The notes beneath the pieces were generated by a model. That model was given only the letters and a program-made list of their open reading frames with translations, ran no database searches and was not told the origin of the DNA. From Prinsepia uniflora (lineage: Eukaryota; Streptophyta; Magnoliopsida; Rosales; Rosaceae), in NCBI GenBank assembly GCA_032719365.1, contig CM064867.1, positions 57,662,601 to 57,726,600 on the forward strand: DNA of 64,000 nucleotides. Reading direction: 5' to 3'. Within the stretch, counting starts at the first letter, position 1, and every line of letters begins with the position of its first letter. The position numbers and the translations under genes are program-made. Shown here in pieces: positions 53,344 to 64,000 of this stretch.

Positions 53344-56300
53344 AGTGGTATCAGAGCAGGTTTTGCTCTTTTGTGCGCGAAGGACGAGGGTGTGATGTCT
53401 CTTTGGGCTGCAGTTCCGTTGTCAACCTGATAGATAGTTTTGGGTTTGTATGGTGAATTGGGTGTGTTTGGTCCGATACGCCGTGCATTGTTGCGATTCA
53501 ACCCAGGTGGGGTTGTATACGATTAACTGGTAATGTGGGACCGTCGGTTCGGTCATGTGATGATGGATTGTTGTGCCACTGGGCACAGCTAGGTTCAGGG
53601 AACCCCATTGGAATAATGTTATGGAAGTACAAAACTCAGTTGAGTATTGGTCTAAATTATGGACCCTGGTAGTGTTGGCTAGTGTACGGGGTGTTGGTGC
53701 ATCGGAGTTAGCCGATGACCTTCGTGGTGGAACCCACAATGGAACCCACGTTGAGTTGACGATTGGATTGGATTGGACGTCTATATGATGTCAGGACCGC
53801 GGGGTCGGTCAGATTGTGGATTTTACTGCAGAAGGCAGTTGGGTTCGGTGGAACCCTAGGGTGTGATCTTGGAACCCTAATTTATACGATGGGCTGGAAA
53901 AGTGAACTTTAAATGAGAACTTGTGCTGCGACGAGCGGCTGAGGTCGTGGATGACCATGTGGATGACTCTAGTGAGTCTTATGGGTTTCGATCTATGGAT
54001 ACGGTTGTGAGATAAAATATGGAATCCCGTGTTGGATCGAATATTAGTGTGATGTGTGGATACGGATCTTGACAACGATGACTGTTGGTCGACAGTTGTG
54101 TCGAGATAACTGGCTATCGAGGGTATTTAGTGTGGTTTTGACACTTGAGGATCAGGGGATGTTCAGGGAACGACCATTATCCTGATGTTCCAGTGGTCAA
54201 ATTGGAGGTACCCATAGTCGTGGGGTACGAGTGCTGTTACGGGATCGTCGTTCGTAATGAACGGAGATCCAGGGTAACAACTTTGCACACTGTGTGCTAG
54301 CATGGATGTTCGTGTGCTAGCATGGATGTTCGTGTGCTATGTATGGATGTTGGTATGGTGATACCTATATGCCAATACTAGTATGGATGCCTGTGTGCTG
54401 ATACTGGTATTGATGATGGTACGTTGGTGCTGGTGACAGTAATTGTGATGACGATGAGCCACCAGTTGGGGTGTGACTCTGTCATGATGAACAGATGATT
54501 GGTATCTGCGACTCAGTGGTGGTTGAGTCTTGGACTGGATGGGTTCCAGTGGAGGTTGTGTCGTGTTGGGATAAGTCCTAACAGATATATGATGACAAGT
54601 GATGAATGGATCAAAAGGTATGATTGAAAATTTGGGGGAATCTTGGGATGCTGTCCCCTAGGTCATGTGTATTGGTGGATTTGGGGAGTTGTTGTCAACT
54701 CCGAGATTGGTATGATGATATACTTCTTATATCCCCAGGAAATACAAGGAAATTATTGAAATTGGAAAAGTCGAGGAAAACCATTCGTGGTATTGATGTG
54801 GGATTTTGTGATTGTGAATCATTTGGAACCTGAGATTGAACCTGTTTAGGTTGTGATGTGAGATGAAGGCAGTATGGTATGCACATCCAGGCGGAGTTGT
54901 GGATTTCCGTTCGGAATCGGGGTGTGTGCATACATTAGTATTGGCGGACGTGGGGTCCGAGTAATGAATTGATCTTGGACACGTGGTGGTCCAGGTGAGG
55001 TATGGACGTGGGCAGTCCAGTGGTTGGACTTGACATCTCATTGGGAGCATGTCTGTTCCCAACCTGGTTGGGACTCCCGTGTCGGGGAGAGTTGTGATTG
55101 GGAGACGAGAGGAGTGCTCGTTTCCGCATCGGTGATTGGTATTCCGAAGTCATTGGGGTTGACTTCATATTTTCCTGCCGTGGCAGACGATGATGGTTGT
55201 TACCAGTACGTTGAGCGTGTATTGGTAGGTGGACCCATGTATGGCTTGGGGTCATTGGACACAAGAAGTTGTGTATGATTTTGGATTTGGTGGTGAAATG
55301 CGTGGTCATCTTTCCACTAAGGGGAAATTTGATGATTGATTCATTGAGGGTGTAAGACCCTACGATCAGCTTTCAGATGGTTTGTTAGCTATGTGGACAT
55401 GTGTGGATCCTAGGTGGATCTGATTTGTGATGTTGTTAACTATGGACGGTATGACGATCTAGGATCGTGATGCTACTTGTCCGATGACGTAGTGATGGAT
55501 CTGGGTCGTGATCGTGATGATCCAGATTGGGTGGAGAGTTTATCACTCTTACCTTGATATGTGAGTCGTAAATGACGGGACTGAACTTCTTTTCGGAGCG
55601 GAGTCCATATGGTTGTTACTCGGTTGAGTAGGTTTCCGAAGTGGTCAGATTTTGTCAAATTTTGACGTGTGGATATTGGGATTGGCTTCCCTATGAAGTC
55701 AATCGAGTGTTTTGAGCGGGTAACCGATAGGATCGGTTATGTTACGTCTTGATGGACGTAAACGAGATTTTGGGTTTTGGAATCGAATTTCTGGGTGATG
55801 ATTCAGGATTCGATTGCAAAGCTCGAAAATGGATTACTAGATTTGGGTGCGGAATGATTATTCCAATGCTAGCTTACGGAATAATGATTTCGGATTCGGA
55901 TTTGGGAATGGATTATAATTATGATGTTGGGTTCGAATTCGGGATTTCTTACGAAATTGCGAATTCGGATTCGGAATTGGAACTAGATGACGGGTGGAGT
56001 TCGTTTTGTCTCATGTTGGTTTGGGCAAATGTACTCCATTACTAGAACGTGTTTGGCTATGACCTGGGTGGCTATAGTCAGATTGATGGATTGAGGTACG
56101 TACAGGGTACGTTGTACGAGGATTGATACTGGTTAGGCTGAGTGGTGCCTAATGGCGGTACATGGGATGTACCAGTGGTGTGTAACTAATGTGTTGGTAA
56201 TCGGCTTGGTTCTGATATCATTTGTTTGGCTGTATTGTGGACTGGACATTGGATACTGTGCGCTGGGCAGATTGATCTTGTCGGGTTCAGTGATTTTATG

Positions 56301-57048
56301 AGCAGGTGCTCTTGGCCACGGTTGGTTAGTGGAACCCCGGTATTGAGATGTGTGTTCACTGCTGGGCTGGTATTCAATGTGTTCCAGTTACACCACTTGA
56401 TGGAGTAAGTTGACGGTATACTTACACTCAGGATGAGTGAATTGGTGGTCAGAGTAACCACGAGTAGCCTTGTGTGATTTTATCACACCGTGATTTTTCC
56501 AGCGTCTTGGTTCACTGAGGGAGTCGGTGATTATGGACATTGAGATTATTTTGTGTCGCAGGATTGGGCTTGCCCTGCGAATGGTGATCATGTGGTTGAT
56601 CTTGCGCTACATCGAGAGTGATGTAATACGTGGTGTTGTCACTGACTGGCTGATGGTTGGGGCTTTACTAGGGTGGTAAAGTTTAGTGGTGACAGTTTGA
56701 CTGGTGGTGTCAGCATGGACTGACAAATGAGATTTGGTGACTCCCAATGGGAGCAAAGGCAAGGATATATTGGTAATGGAAGGGAACCATCTAGCTGAAG
56801 GAGTCAGCTTAATGGTTGAGCGATCTTATCGCGGATCAGGTGATCATTTTCACTCGAGGTGGTCGAGTGTCGTTGACTATGACGTATGACTGTGATGGGA
56901 TGTCTGGGTGCAGACGAGACTGGTGTTGTTCCAGTGAGTGGGTGTACAGGTGTACACATGACACGAGGTCGAATTGTTGTTCCACAAGGCGGTTGTGGAA
57001 TAAGGAGATTGGTAATTTCGAGGACGAAATTCTTTAAGGAGGGAAGGT
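53344..57048 (+). other. Non-coding interior of element G with primer site and purine tract
   Basis: TGGTATCAGAGC at 53346-53357 is the initiator tRNA-Met primer site. AATTTCG-AGGA-CGAAATT lies at 57014-57031 and AAGGAGGGAAGG at 57036-57047. No retroviral protein motif is visible. Shared blocks with A and D include the GATTGGCTTC hairpin near 55678-55702, the GATCCAGAT block near 55523 and the LTR-like segment 55770-55990. Confidence 0.85.
54291..54350 (+). repeat. Short tandem repeat in interior of G
   Basis: A unit of about 20 bases (GTGTGCTAGCATGGATGTTC) is repeated between two and three times, then decays into further GTGTGCT and TGGATG phrases up to about 54400. Confidence 0.85.
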
Positions 57049-59900
57049 TGTAACGACCCGTCCCGAATATCGGGATTTAATAATATTTAATGGTGATTTA
57101 CTAATCTGGGATTAGTTGGGCGATTTCGGACGAATTGTGCGAAATGACCGTTTTGCCCCTAGGCGTGGGCAAAACGTTGACTTTTAATTCGGATGGTCAA
57201 ATGGACTTTGACCGATGACCGTGACGTAGTTCGGGACGTCATGAGTTCATAGACAGGTGGCACGTTCGATTCCGATGTTCGTGGTGAAAGTTATGATGTA
57301 CGGAAGTCCAGGGGCATTTTCGTAATTTGGACGATATAAGGGTGAATGTTGACTTTTCGACCGGGATGTCCGATGGCCGAGGGCCAAGGACCGTTACGTA
57401 GGTATCGTCGATACGAATCCAATGACAGGCGGCACGCATCAATCGGAGTCCGTATGACCGAGTTACGGGTCAGGATGCGTGAGGGGCATTTTGGTAATTT
57501 TCTGCACAAGGGCAGAAATGTAATTTCACATGGGTCACTGTTTCATTGAACTGGTCGTGTGGTGGATGCCTTGTGCGATCGATCCCATGTTTGTTTATCA
57601 ATTAAATGATGGAATTGGACCGGTTTGGGGTGGATTTGCACATGGGAATGAGTTGGCATCGATTGCACGACATGGGCACTGGGTTTTTCTATGATTTTCG
57701 GGTCAGTGCGGGAACCTTTACACAGTGGATTGAGGACGGTTTTGGACGCCTTTAACGGCTAAATTGAATTAAAAGAATGAAGAGTGTGTCGAGGGCAGTT
57801 CACTGAGATTGAGAGATGGAAAAATGGAGTGGAAATGGTGGAGGAATGCTCAAAAACCCGAAACTGGGTTCTGGGAAATTCAAATTCGAATTTCCAGTTT
57901 TAGGCCAGCCCAAGCCTAATTGATGGTGGATTGAGCTTTCTGGAACTTCAACGTGTCGAACCAGATCAAATGGAGCAAGCTTTGGGGCTCCTAGGGCCGT
58001 GGACGGACGAGGTGGACGGCCGGAAAACTCGAGCTTGAGTTGTGGTGATTGAGGTAATGTCGTGTTCAATTAATCATGCTAATTAGTTCGTATTAGTCCT
58101 TATTAACTTCCTGTGAAGTTAATTTGATAATGGTTAAGGATTGGAGGAGTTATGGTGATCGACCCGTTTTGGGTGATCACGGGTTGTCGACACGATTGAT
58201 CGATGGTTGATGCTAATCATGGACACAGAATTGAAATTGGTGGATTGATGATTGTTGTAGGATCAATAACGGATTGAATTGATATCGAATTGAGGGTGAT
58301 TGAACCGGATCCTATCGCGGGCTTTCCAACCCGTTTACCAGACAAACGGGTGAAGAAGGAACACTGTAGCAGTCACTGTAGCAGGCGCGTGGCTTTCACG
58401 CGCAGCCACTCACGGCGGCGCGTGACGGCGCGTGGACACGAATCTCGAGGTGAGGTCAACATGACTTTTATCCTATACATTGTAACGAACATTTTGGGAT
58501 TGGTTTCGTGTCGATCGGACACCGTCTCGATATTGTTCGGGATGTCCGAAGGTTTTAAATCGAGTTTAAAAATACTTAAAAATTCGGGAAAATTACGGGA
58601 CTTGAATAGGATGTTAATGATGAGGTTAGTAATCCTCTAATGTGATTTGGACAGGATTGGGAGTCTCGGTGATAGTGGTGTGGCCCGGGAAGGCCTATGG
58701 CACGCGTATCGAGGTGCTCGGTTAAACGGTCTGTGAGTGGACATTGGTTTTATAAATTCGATGCATGCATAACTGTTTCATGATTTTTATAATTGTGATT
58801 ATATGATTTATGTTGGATATCAGTGAATTTATATGTTTTCACGCATTTCGAGGCGATTTACGTGTTTGTATGTGAATCGAGGTTTTCTGGATTTGCACTG
58901 ATTTCCATAAATGTGGTTGGATATGATTTCATGAAACGGTTACGGATTTGTTAAAATGAATCGGGCCAGGGGCCCAGTTAACTTATAAATCGGGCCAGGG
59001 GTCCAGTTAACTTATGAATCGGGACAGGGGCCCAGTTGACTTATATATGTGATTTCGGGTCGGGGACCCTAAAATGGAATGGAATAAACTATTTCGGATT
59101 TGATTCAACTATTTGGACTTATAACGGTTTTATGGAAATTCGGGGCAGGGCCCTTGTGATATTTTGGAAATGAATAATTGAATGTGTTCCATAAAACCAT
59201 CTCGATATGAGGATATTTATATCCTGGTCTCCTCCAAGTGTCGGGGACACTGGAGAAGTCACGGTGCATTGCCTGCGAGGGCTCATTGTACGGAGCTACC
59301 GGACCGTATAGTGATCCAGGAGCAGGATTGCTGGACGTCATGGACGTCAGACATCGGGGATGTCAGAGATATGGACCCGGTGAGACCCCGGGCAGCACGC
59401 GTTGCTTAATACCGTGAGATATGACGTCTGGAACGTCAAGCGTCTAGGACGCTAGGCATCGGGGATGCCGGAGATGGAAAAATGATAAATGAATATTACT
59501 GGATTGATGAAATAACTCTTGGATTTACTTTTGGAAATTGAAACTATGCTTTGGTTTCCGGGCTAAGGCCCTAATGGTTATTTCTAAATAAATATGGGAT
59601 TATTGGTTTTTGGTGCATGCATATGATTTTACTGAGGGGCATAAATGTCTTATAAATGTTTTAAGCAGACTTGTTTATTTTCGTCCACTCACAGCTTTTG
59701 TTTTTAATGCCCTTCAGGTTGATTCCGGATACGACTGCAGCAGAGACTTGAGCATCGCACACCTCCTCTATCGATCCTTACGCACTCTGGAAGCCCGTTT
59801 GGGCAATGGCAATCGGTTATCCCTTGTCTGACGCCTCTTGTCAGACGGGAGCACGTCACATTCCATGGTAATCCCGGGGGGATTGGGATGGGTCGTGTCA
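57049..59900 (+). repeat. 3' LTR of element G
   Basis: Copy of 50492-53343 at a constant offset of 6557 bases, with no insertion or deletion. GTGAGTGGAC lies at 58733 and GTCCACTCAC at 59683-59692. Confidence 0.95.
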
Positions 59901-60040
59901 ATGAGACTCATTTGGTTTTGTCTCGGGCATATGACCTTAGATATCGGGCACGGTGCCCAGCTGATGTTATATGTTCGGGCACGAGACCTAGTTATTTTAC
60001 GGTTTATGATTTCGGGTCATGGGCCCTAGATGGATTTCCA

Positions 60041-60225
60041 AGTTCATGACGGTTTACGGGAACTGGCATGAACTCTGGAAAGGTCATTGTGGTTCATGAC
60101 GGTTTATGGGAACCGGCATAAACCTTTGTCAGGTCATTCTGGTTCATGACGGTTTGTGGGAACCGGCATGAACCCTGGTTAATGGATGTTGTGGATCATG
60201 ACGGTTCAAGGGAACCAGACATGGA
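60041..60225 (+). repeat. Four-unit tandem array of long hairpins in LTR F
   Basis: Units start at 60041, 60091, 60141 and about 60192, a 50-51 bp period. Each 34-base core has arms GGTTCATG/CATGAACC, one A-G mismatch and CGGTT/AACCG around a 6-base loop. In unit 1 the outer pair is A-T instead of G-C with both sides changed. Confidence 0.85.
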
Positions 60226-62812
60226 TTTTTATGTTATGTATATATATGTATTCATATACCTTCCTTTACTTCTATTATCTCCTCCGGGGAGGGTCGTTGG
60301 CTTGGGTGGACCCCGGAGTAGTCACGGAGCACCGACTGAGTGGAGTCACCCCCTAGTTGGGTTCCTTACTCTTAGGAAGGCTATGGTTACTATTACCTCG
60401 GGTAGGGTCAGTGGTCTACGGACATTGATCTTGACTTTTAGAAGACTCGGATTGAGACCTGGGTAGCACGCGCGTAGCTTTGGAAATCGTGACAAGATTG
60501 GTTGTGTGAATTATATGTATATATGATGTATGCTATATATGATATATGATGTGTGTTTACACAGGTTTTGGGCAGTGGCCCGTATGGTTGGTTTCTTATG
60601 ATTTGGGCCGAGTCCCTTATGGATTTGGGCAGTGGCCCGTATGGTCGTTTTCATTATGGTTCTTTCAATTTTGGTTTTGGGCTTAGTTCCCACATATGGT
60701 TTCTTTCGGATAAATGGTTTTCGAATGCATGCATGCTTTTTAGTGAAGGGTACAAATGTCTTCTTATGAAATGTTTTATAAACTCTTGTTTTGTCCACTC
60801 ACAGCTTTTAATGTTTTGACTGCCCTTCAGGTTGACAGCAGATGTGGACTGTAGCAGAGACCGAGATATCACATGCCTCCTCTAGATCCTGGCGTACTCT
60901 GATAGCCTAGGAGGGCAAAGTTCCGAAATATCCCTTGTCTGACACGAAGTGTCAGACGGGAGCAGGGTCATCCCGCACTAATCCCGGGTGGATTGGGATG
61001 GGTCCTATCAACTATTCACGAAAACCGAGGAAAACTGACATGTGGCAGGATTTGATTGGGGATTTTTTGGAAGGGTCCACCAGATGAGTGACAAGTGTCA
61101 CCTATCTGATAGGCCCAGACCCCAATTAAATGGGTCCTTATCATTTTCGGATTCGATCATCCTCTCGAGCCTTCTTCCCAAACCCGTGGAAAACTCATAA
61201 TCGTGCAACCCTAACCCTCACAAACACCTCCCAAACCTCACCCATGGATAATAATGTAAACGTGAAAATGGAAGGGGAGACTGGGACGAGCTGAAAGGTG
61301 GCGAGGTCGAGGACCGTCGTGGACGGTGGCCCAGTTTAGAGGTAAGGAACTGAAACAATGTTTTTGGGTTAAAAAATGGTGCAATTGATGTTGGTGGTTA
61401 TTGATCGTTTTTGTGGATTGGATGATGCTCCTGAGGCCGAGATGAACATGGTGGTGGCCACAGTGTAGCTCGCGATGGTGAGATGAGGTGAGAAACCATC
61501 AAATGTCCTATTTTCATTTAAAAATGGTAAGCCGTGTTTTGGAAGTTAATAATCGAATTGGTTGCTTGGATGAGGTTTTGGAAGTCGAAAGGATGGTGAT
61601 GGACTTAGAATCACGGCCAACAGTGGACGGAATCACGAGAACACAGAGGTGGAAAACTGGGTTTTTTTCTTCGAATTGGAAGGTATGATCTAGACTTGGT
61701 TTTCATGTTTTGACATCGTAGATCGATAGGAAATGGTTAGACAAAGGGAATGGAGGAAAAACGGAGTGGAAATGGGTAGAATTGGCTGAGAGCCGATCTC
61801 ACCGGTTCGGTCGAACGGGATTTACAATGAACCGAGTTCACTCGAGGTTAAAGATGACACTGCTCCCAGTGCATAGGCTTCATGCGTAGGGCCTTTGGGC
61901 GGTGCGTGGTGGCACGTGGGGGCAGATTTAGGAGATGTAATCAACATGTAATTGTATGCTTTCGATGTAACGAACATTTTGGGATAGGTTTCGAGTCGAT
62001 CGAACACCGTTTCGGGGTTGTTTTGGATGTCCGAAGGTTTAGGGTCTATTTTAAATACGTTTAAAAATTCTAGAAAATTAGGGGGATTTAATGAGAGGTT
62101 AATTGAAGTAATTAGTAACTTTCGAGTATGGTTTGGACAGGTCCGGAGATTCCAGTGATGATGATTAGCCTCGGGAAGCCTTATGGCGCGCATGTCGAGG
62201 CGACAACTAGGACGATCTGTGAGTGGACTTTTATTTTATAAATATGATGCATGCATAACTGTTTTATATGCTTTTTATATGTGTTTTGTGATGATATGAA
62301 TATGATGTTTGATTTCACGTATTTTGCACGTATATCGAGGCATATGATTTTATATTGTGTGTATACGTGCTTGTGGTTTCGGTGATGGTTTGATGAAATG
62401 GGTTTTGAATTTGGAAAGATGAACTCGGGCATGATACCTATATGGTTTGGAAACTATTGGACTTGAAGTCCATTTGATTTAATGAGAAATCAGGCTGAGA
62501 CCAATTTGAGTCATATGATCGGGTCGAGGGCCCAGTTGGTTTACAAAATCGGGCATGAGGCCCAATTGTGTTTTTATAAATGAGATTTCGGGTCGGGGAC
62601 CCATTTATGGATATTGGATTTACGATGATTTTATGGAAATTCCGGGCATGGTCCCTTTCAGATGTTTTGAAACGATTTTATAAGGTTGTTTCCCAATTAC
62701 CATCCTTAGATGAGGATATCTGGATGGTCTCCTCCAGATGTCTGGGACAATAGGGAAGTCATGGCGCATTGCGTACGAGGGGTCAGTGCACGGAGCGATC
62801 AGACCGTATAGT

Positions 62813-64000
62813 TAACAGGACCCACCTCGATTATCACCTCGGTAATCGGGAAGAATCCTGTTCCCGTCTGACAACCGAACACAAATGACCAAAATAACCA
62901 TAATAATTACATCACCTACATTGTCAGACCAGGGAGAACGTACGATACAACATACTGTACAACAAGTCGACAGTATCACAGAGCATAGTTAACAATACAA
63001 GATAAGGATAAAACCCTACTCTGTGAGCTAACCACACACGCAACGGGAAAACTTTATGTCTCTGCTTCTGCCTCGGCGTTAGCCCCAAAACTCGTACCAC
63101 GACCTAGAGGATATTAAAACATAAAAGTGTGAGTGGACAAAAACAAATAGTTTTAGAAAACAGTTTTAACGAAATCAGGGTTCACCCTCCATTTTCAAAA
63201 CATGCATGCATAACTAAGTATCTGAAAAAAATTACATGAACCGTATGGAAACCGTTACAGAAGACCATTATAAAATCATGTAAAGCTGAATGTAACATCA
63301 ACGAATCAAACCTGCTGGATCTATCAGAGTCTTTAAACTCATGTAACATATATCAGTCCTTCCTGGGATATGAACGAGTCATTAAACTCAAAACACAATC
63401 AATAGGCCTCGGGGGATATCACAGTAACGGAGTCTTTAAACTCAACATATCTCAATCAAGGGCCCTCCCCTGTCATCAATCAACCGGGTCTTTAAACCCA
63501 AAACCAAATCTAGCAATAGTACCGGGCCTTTAAACCCAAAATCATGTGTAATTCATAGCAAATCCAGAATCCATCGTAATCCAAATTCCAAAACCGACAT
63601 CTGAAATCATTTTTAATAGAAATGGGACTCATGTCCGAATTTCACGTTCAAATCCCAAATCATACTCACAAATTATAATCAAAACATCATCAAAACATGA
63701 TACGCACAATTCATATAAAATCACTCATCAAAGCATAGGAAAAACCATAGTCTCGAAATACGTAAAATGCGATAACTCACATCGAAAAGCGTGCAATCAT
63801 GCAAAGCAGGAATATCATAATCATAAACATAAAATCATATGTGGAAACATGAAACGAGTAAGTAAAAACAGTTATGCATGCGCGGTTAGAAAACAAAAGT
63901 CTCACTCACTAAGTCTGAACGCGTCAATCGTGTCCTGCACACTCCCCGGATTCCTCAGGAATGTTCTGGCCTATCAAAGATCATAATTTCGGGTCACAAA
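62813..64000 (-). mobile_element. LTR I, minus strand, cut by window end
   Basis: Begins TAACAGGACCC, one base off the usual TGACAGG end, inside LTR H. The next 60 bases match the reverse of the 3' end of element C LTRs (CCCGTCTGACAA and surrounding). GTGAGTGGAC lies at about 63128, the TCTTTAAACTC array at 63328-63545, and GCATGCAT-type motifs at 63201 and 63874. It belongs to the C/B/E LTR family. The expected duplication next to it would be ATAGT; its partner is beyond the window. Confidence 0.82.
63328..63545 (-). repeat. TTTAAA-centred hairpin array in LTR I
   Basis: Several GAGTCTTTAAACTC and GGGTCTTTAAACCC units, in the same LTR position as the arrays in B, C and E. One unit has GGGCC-TTTAAA-CCC. 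Confidence 0.78.

Larger units (their letters stand above)
50492..59900 (+). mobile_element. Element G: very young non-autonomous LTR retrotransposon
   Basis: Two LTRs of identical length (2852 bp: 50492-53343 and 57049-59900) flank a 3.7-kb interior. I find about eight single-base differences between the LTRs, all transitions, and no length change, so this is the youngest insertion in the window. The target duplication is ATGAA on the left (50487-50491) and ATGAG on the right (59901-59905), one mismatch. The uninterrupted target is seen in related LTRs as GGGTATGAGACCC. No protein domain is present, so it was copied by proteins from elsewhere, probably from a Tekay-type element like C. Confidence 0.94.
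48654..61010 (+). mobile_element. Solo LTR F, split by element G
   Basis: Begins TGTAATGACTCG and ends GGTCCTATCA. The target duplication ACTAT is perfect (48649-48653 and 61011-61015). Without G it is about 2.94 kb, one LTR. It is related to A and D. The donor-like motif is mutated (ATGAGTCGAC near 50275), while GTCCACTCAC remains (60793-60802). It holds a TGACG pair (48833-48852), a consensus-like donor AGGTAAGG (49574), a four-unit 50-bp hairpin array (60041-60225) and the stem GTCTGACAC/GTGTCAGAC (60937-60957). Confidence 0.9.
48599..62812 (+). mobile_element. LTR H, old, in pieces (48599-48653 and 61016-62812)
   Basis: The two pieces join across solo LTR F. The join aligns with F itself around 49050-49130 (for example GAAATC, GGAAGTT, then CACG). 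It continues through GTGACAAGTGTCAC near 61090, a splice-donor-like AGGTAAGG at 61341, GTGAGTGGAC at about 62219 and GGGCC-type hairpins at 62515-62570, and stops at 62812 where LTR I begins. Its left part is missing, because E occupies that side. The other half of its branch-site repeat would lie beyond I. Confidence 0.72.

Overview
The window is plant nuclear DNA made almost entirely of nested LTR retrotransposons. I find no intact host gene, RNA gene or CRISPR array. Plant origin follows from the element lineages: a decayed Athila-type Ty3/gypsy element whose primer-binding site matches tRNA-Asp, and a Tekay/Del-type chromovirus whose site matches initiator tRNA-Met. I cannot name the species. 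The nesting suggests gene-poor heterochromatin of a large angiosperm genome.

Left cluster (about 1-35770). An LTR fragment (1-2067) abuts an Athila-like element (2068 to about 35190) with gag (2915-4708) and pol (about 4620-7164, resuming at 30801-31329). A non-autonomous element A (7165-30795, minus strand, duplication CAGCG) splits its integrase. Element A is split by a minus-strand solo LTR B (11752-25585, duplication CTGTG). Solo LTR B is split by a nearly intact Tekay-like element C (14343-24813, plus strand, duplication CTTCA). The order of events is therefore Athila, A, B, C. Element C carries one gag-pol reading frame broken only by two stop codons.

Right cluster (about 35771-64000). 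An orphan segment holds the complete non-coding element D (35880-45036, duplication GATGG). A truncated LTR E (about 45738-48598) lies in an older LTR H (48599-48653 plus 61016-62812). LTR H also holds solo LTR F (48654-61010, duplication ACTAT). LTR F is split by the very young non-coding element G (50492-59900). A minus-strand LTR I (62813 to the window end) is also inserted in H.

Elements A, D and G have 2.7-3.2 kb LTRs around 3.4-3.7 kb of non-coding interior. They share with C the initiator-Met primer site, the LTR ends (TGTAAC...TGACA or TGTCA) and a hairpin next to the polypurine tract, so C-like elements are the natural source of proteins in trans.

The most interesting signals are inside these LTRs. 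Nearly every LTR of this group has GTGAGTGGAC and, 0.8-1.4 kb downstream, its exact reverse complement GTCCACTCAC. The first looks like a 5' splice site; the second looks like a branch site followed by a pyrimidine tract and CAG. Between them lie arrays of small hairpins whose stem sequences change in compensated pairs between copies and families. Upstream, W-box motifs and a TGACG-N7-TGACG (as-1-like) element sit at one conserved position.
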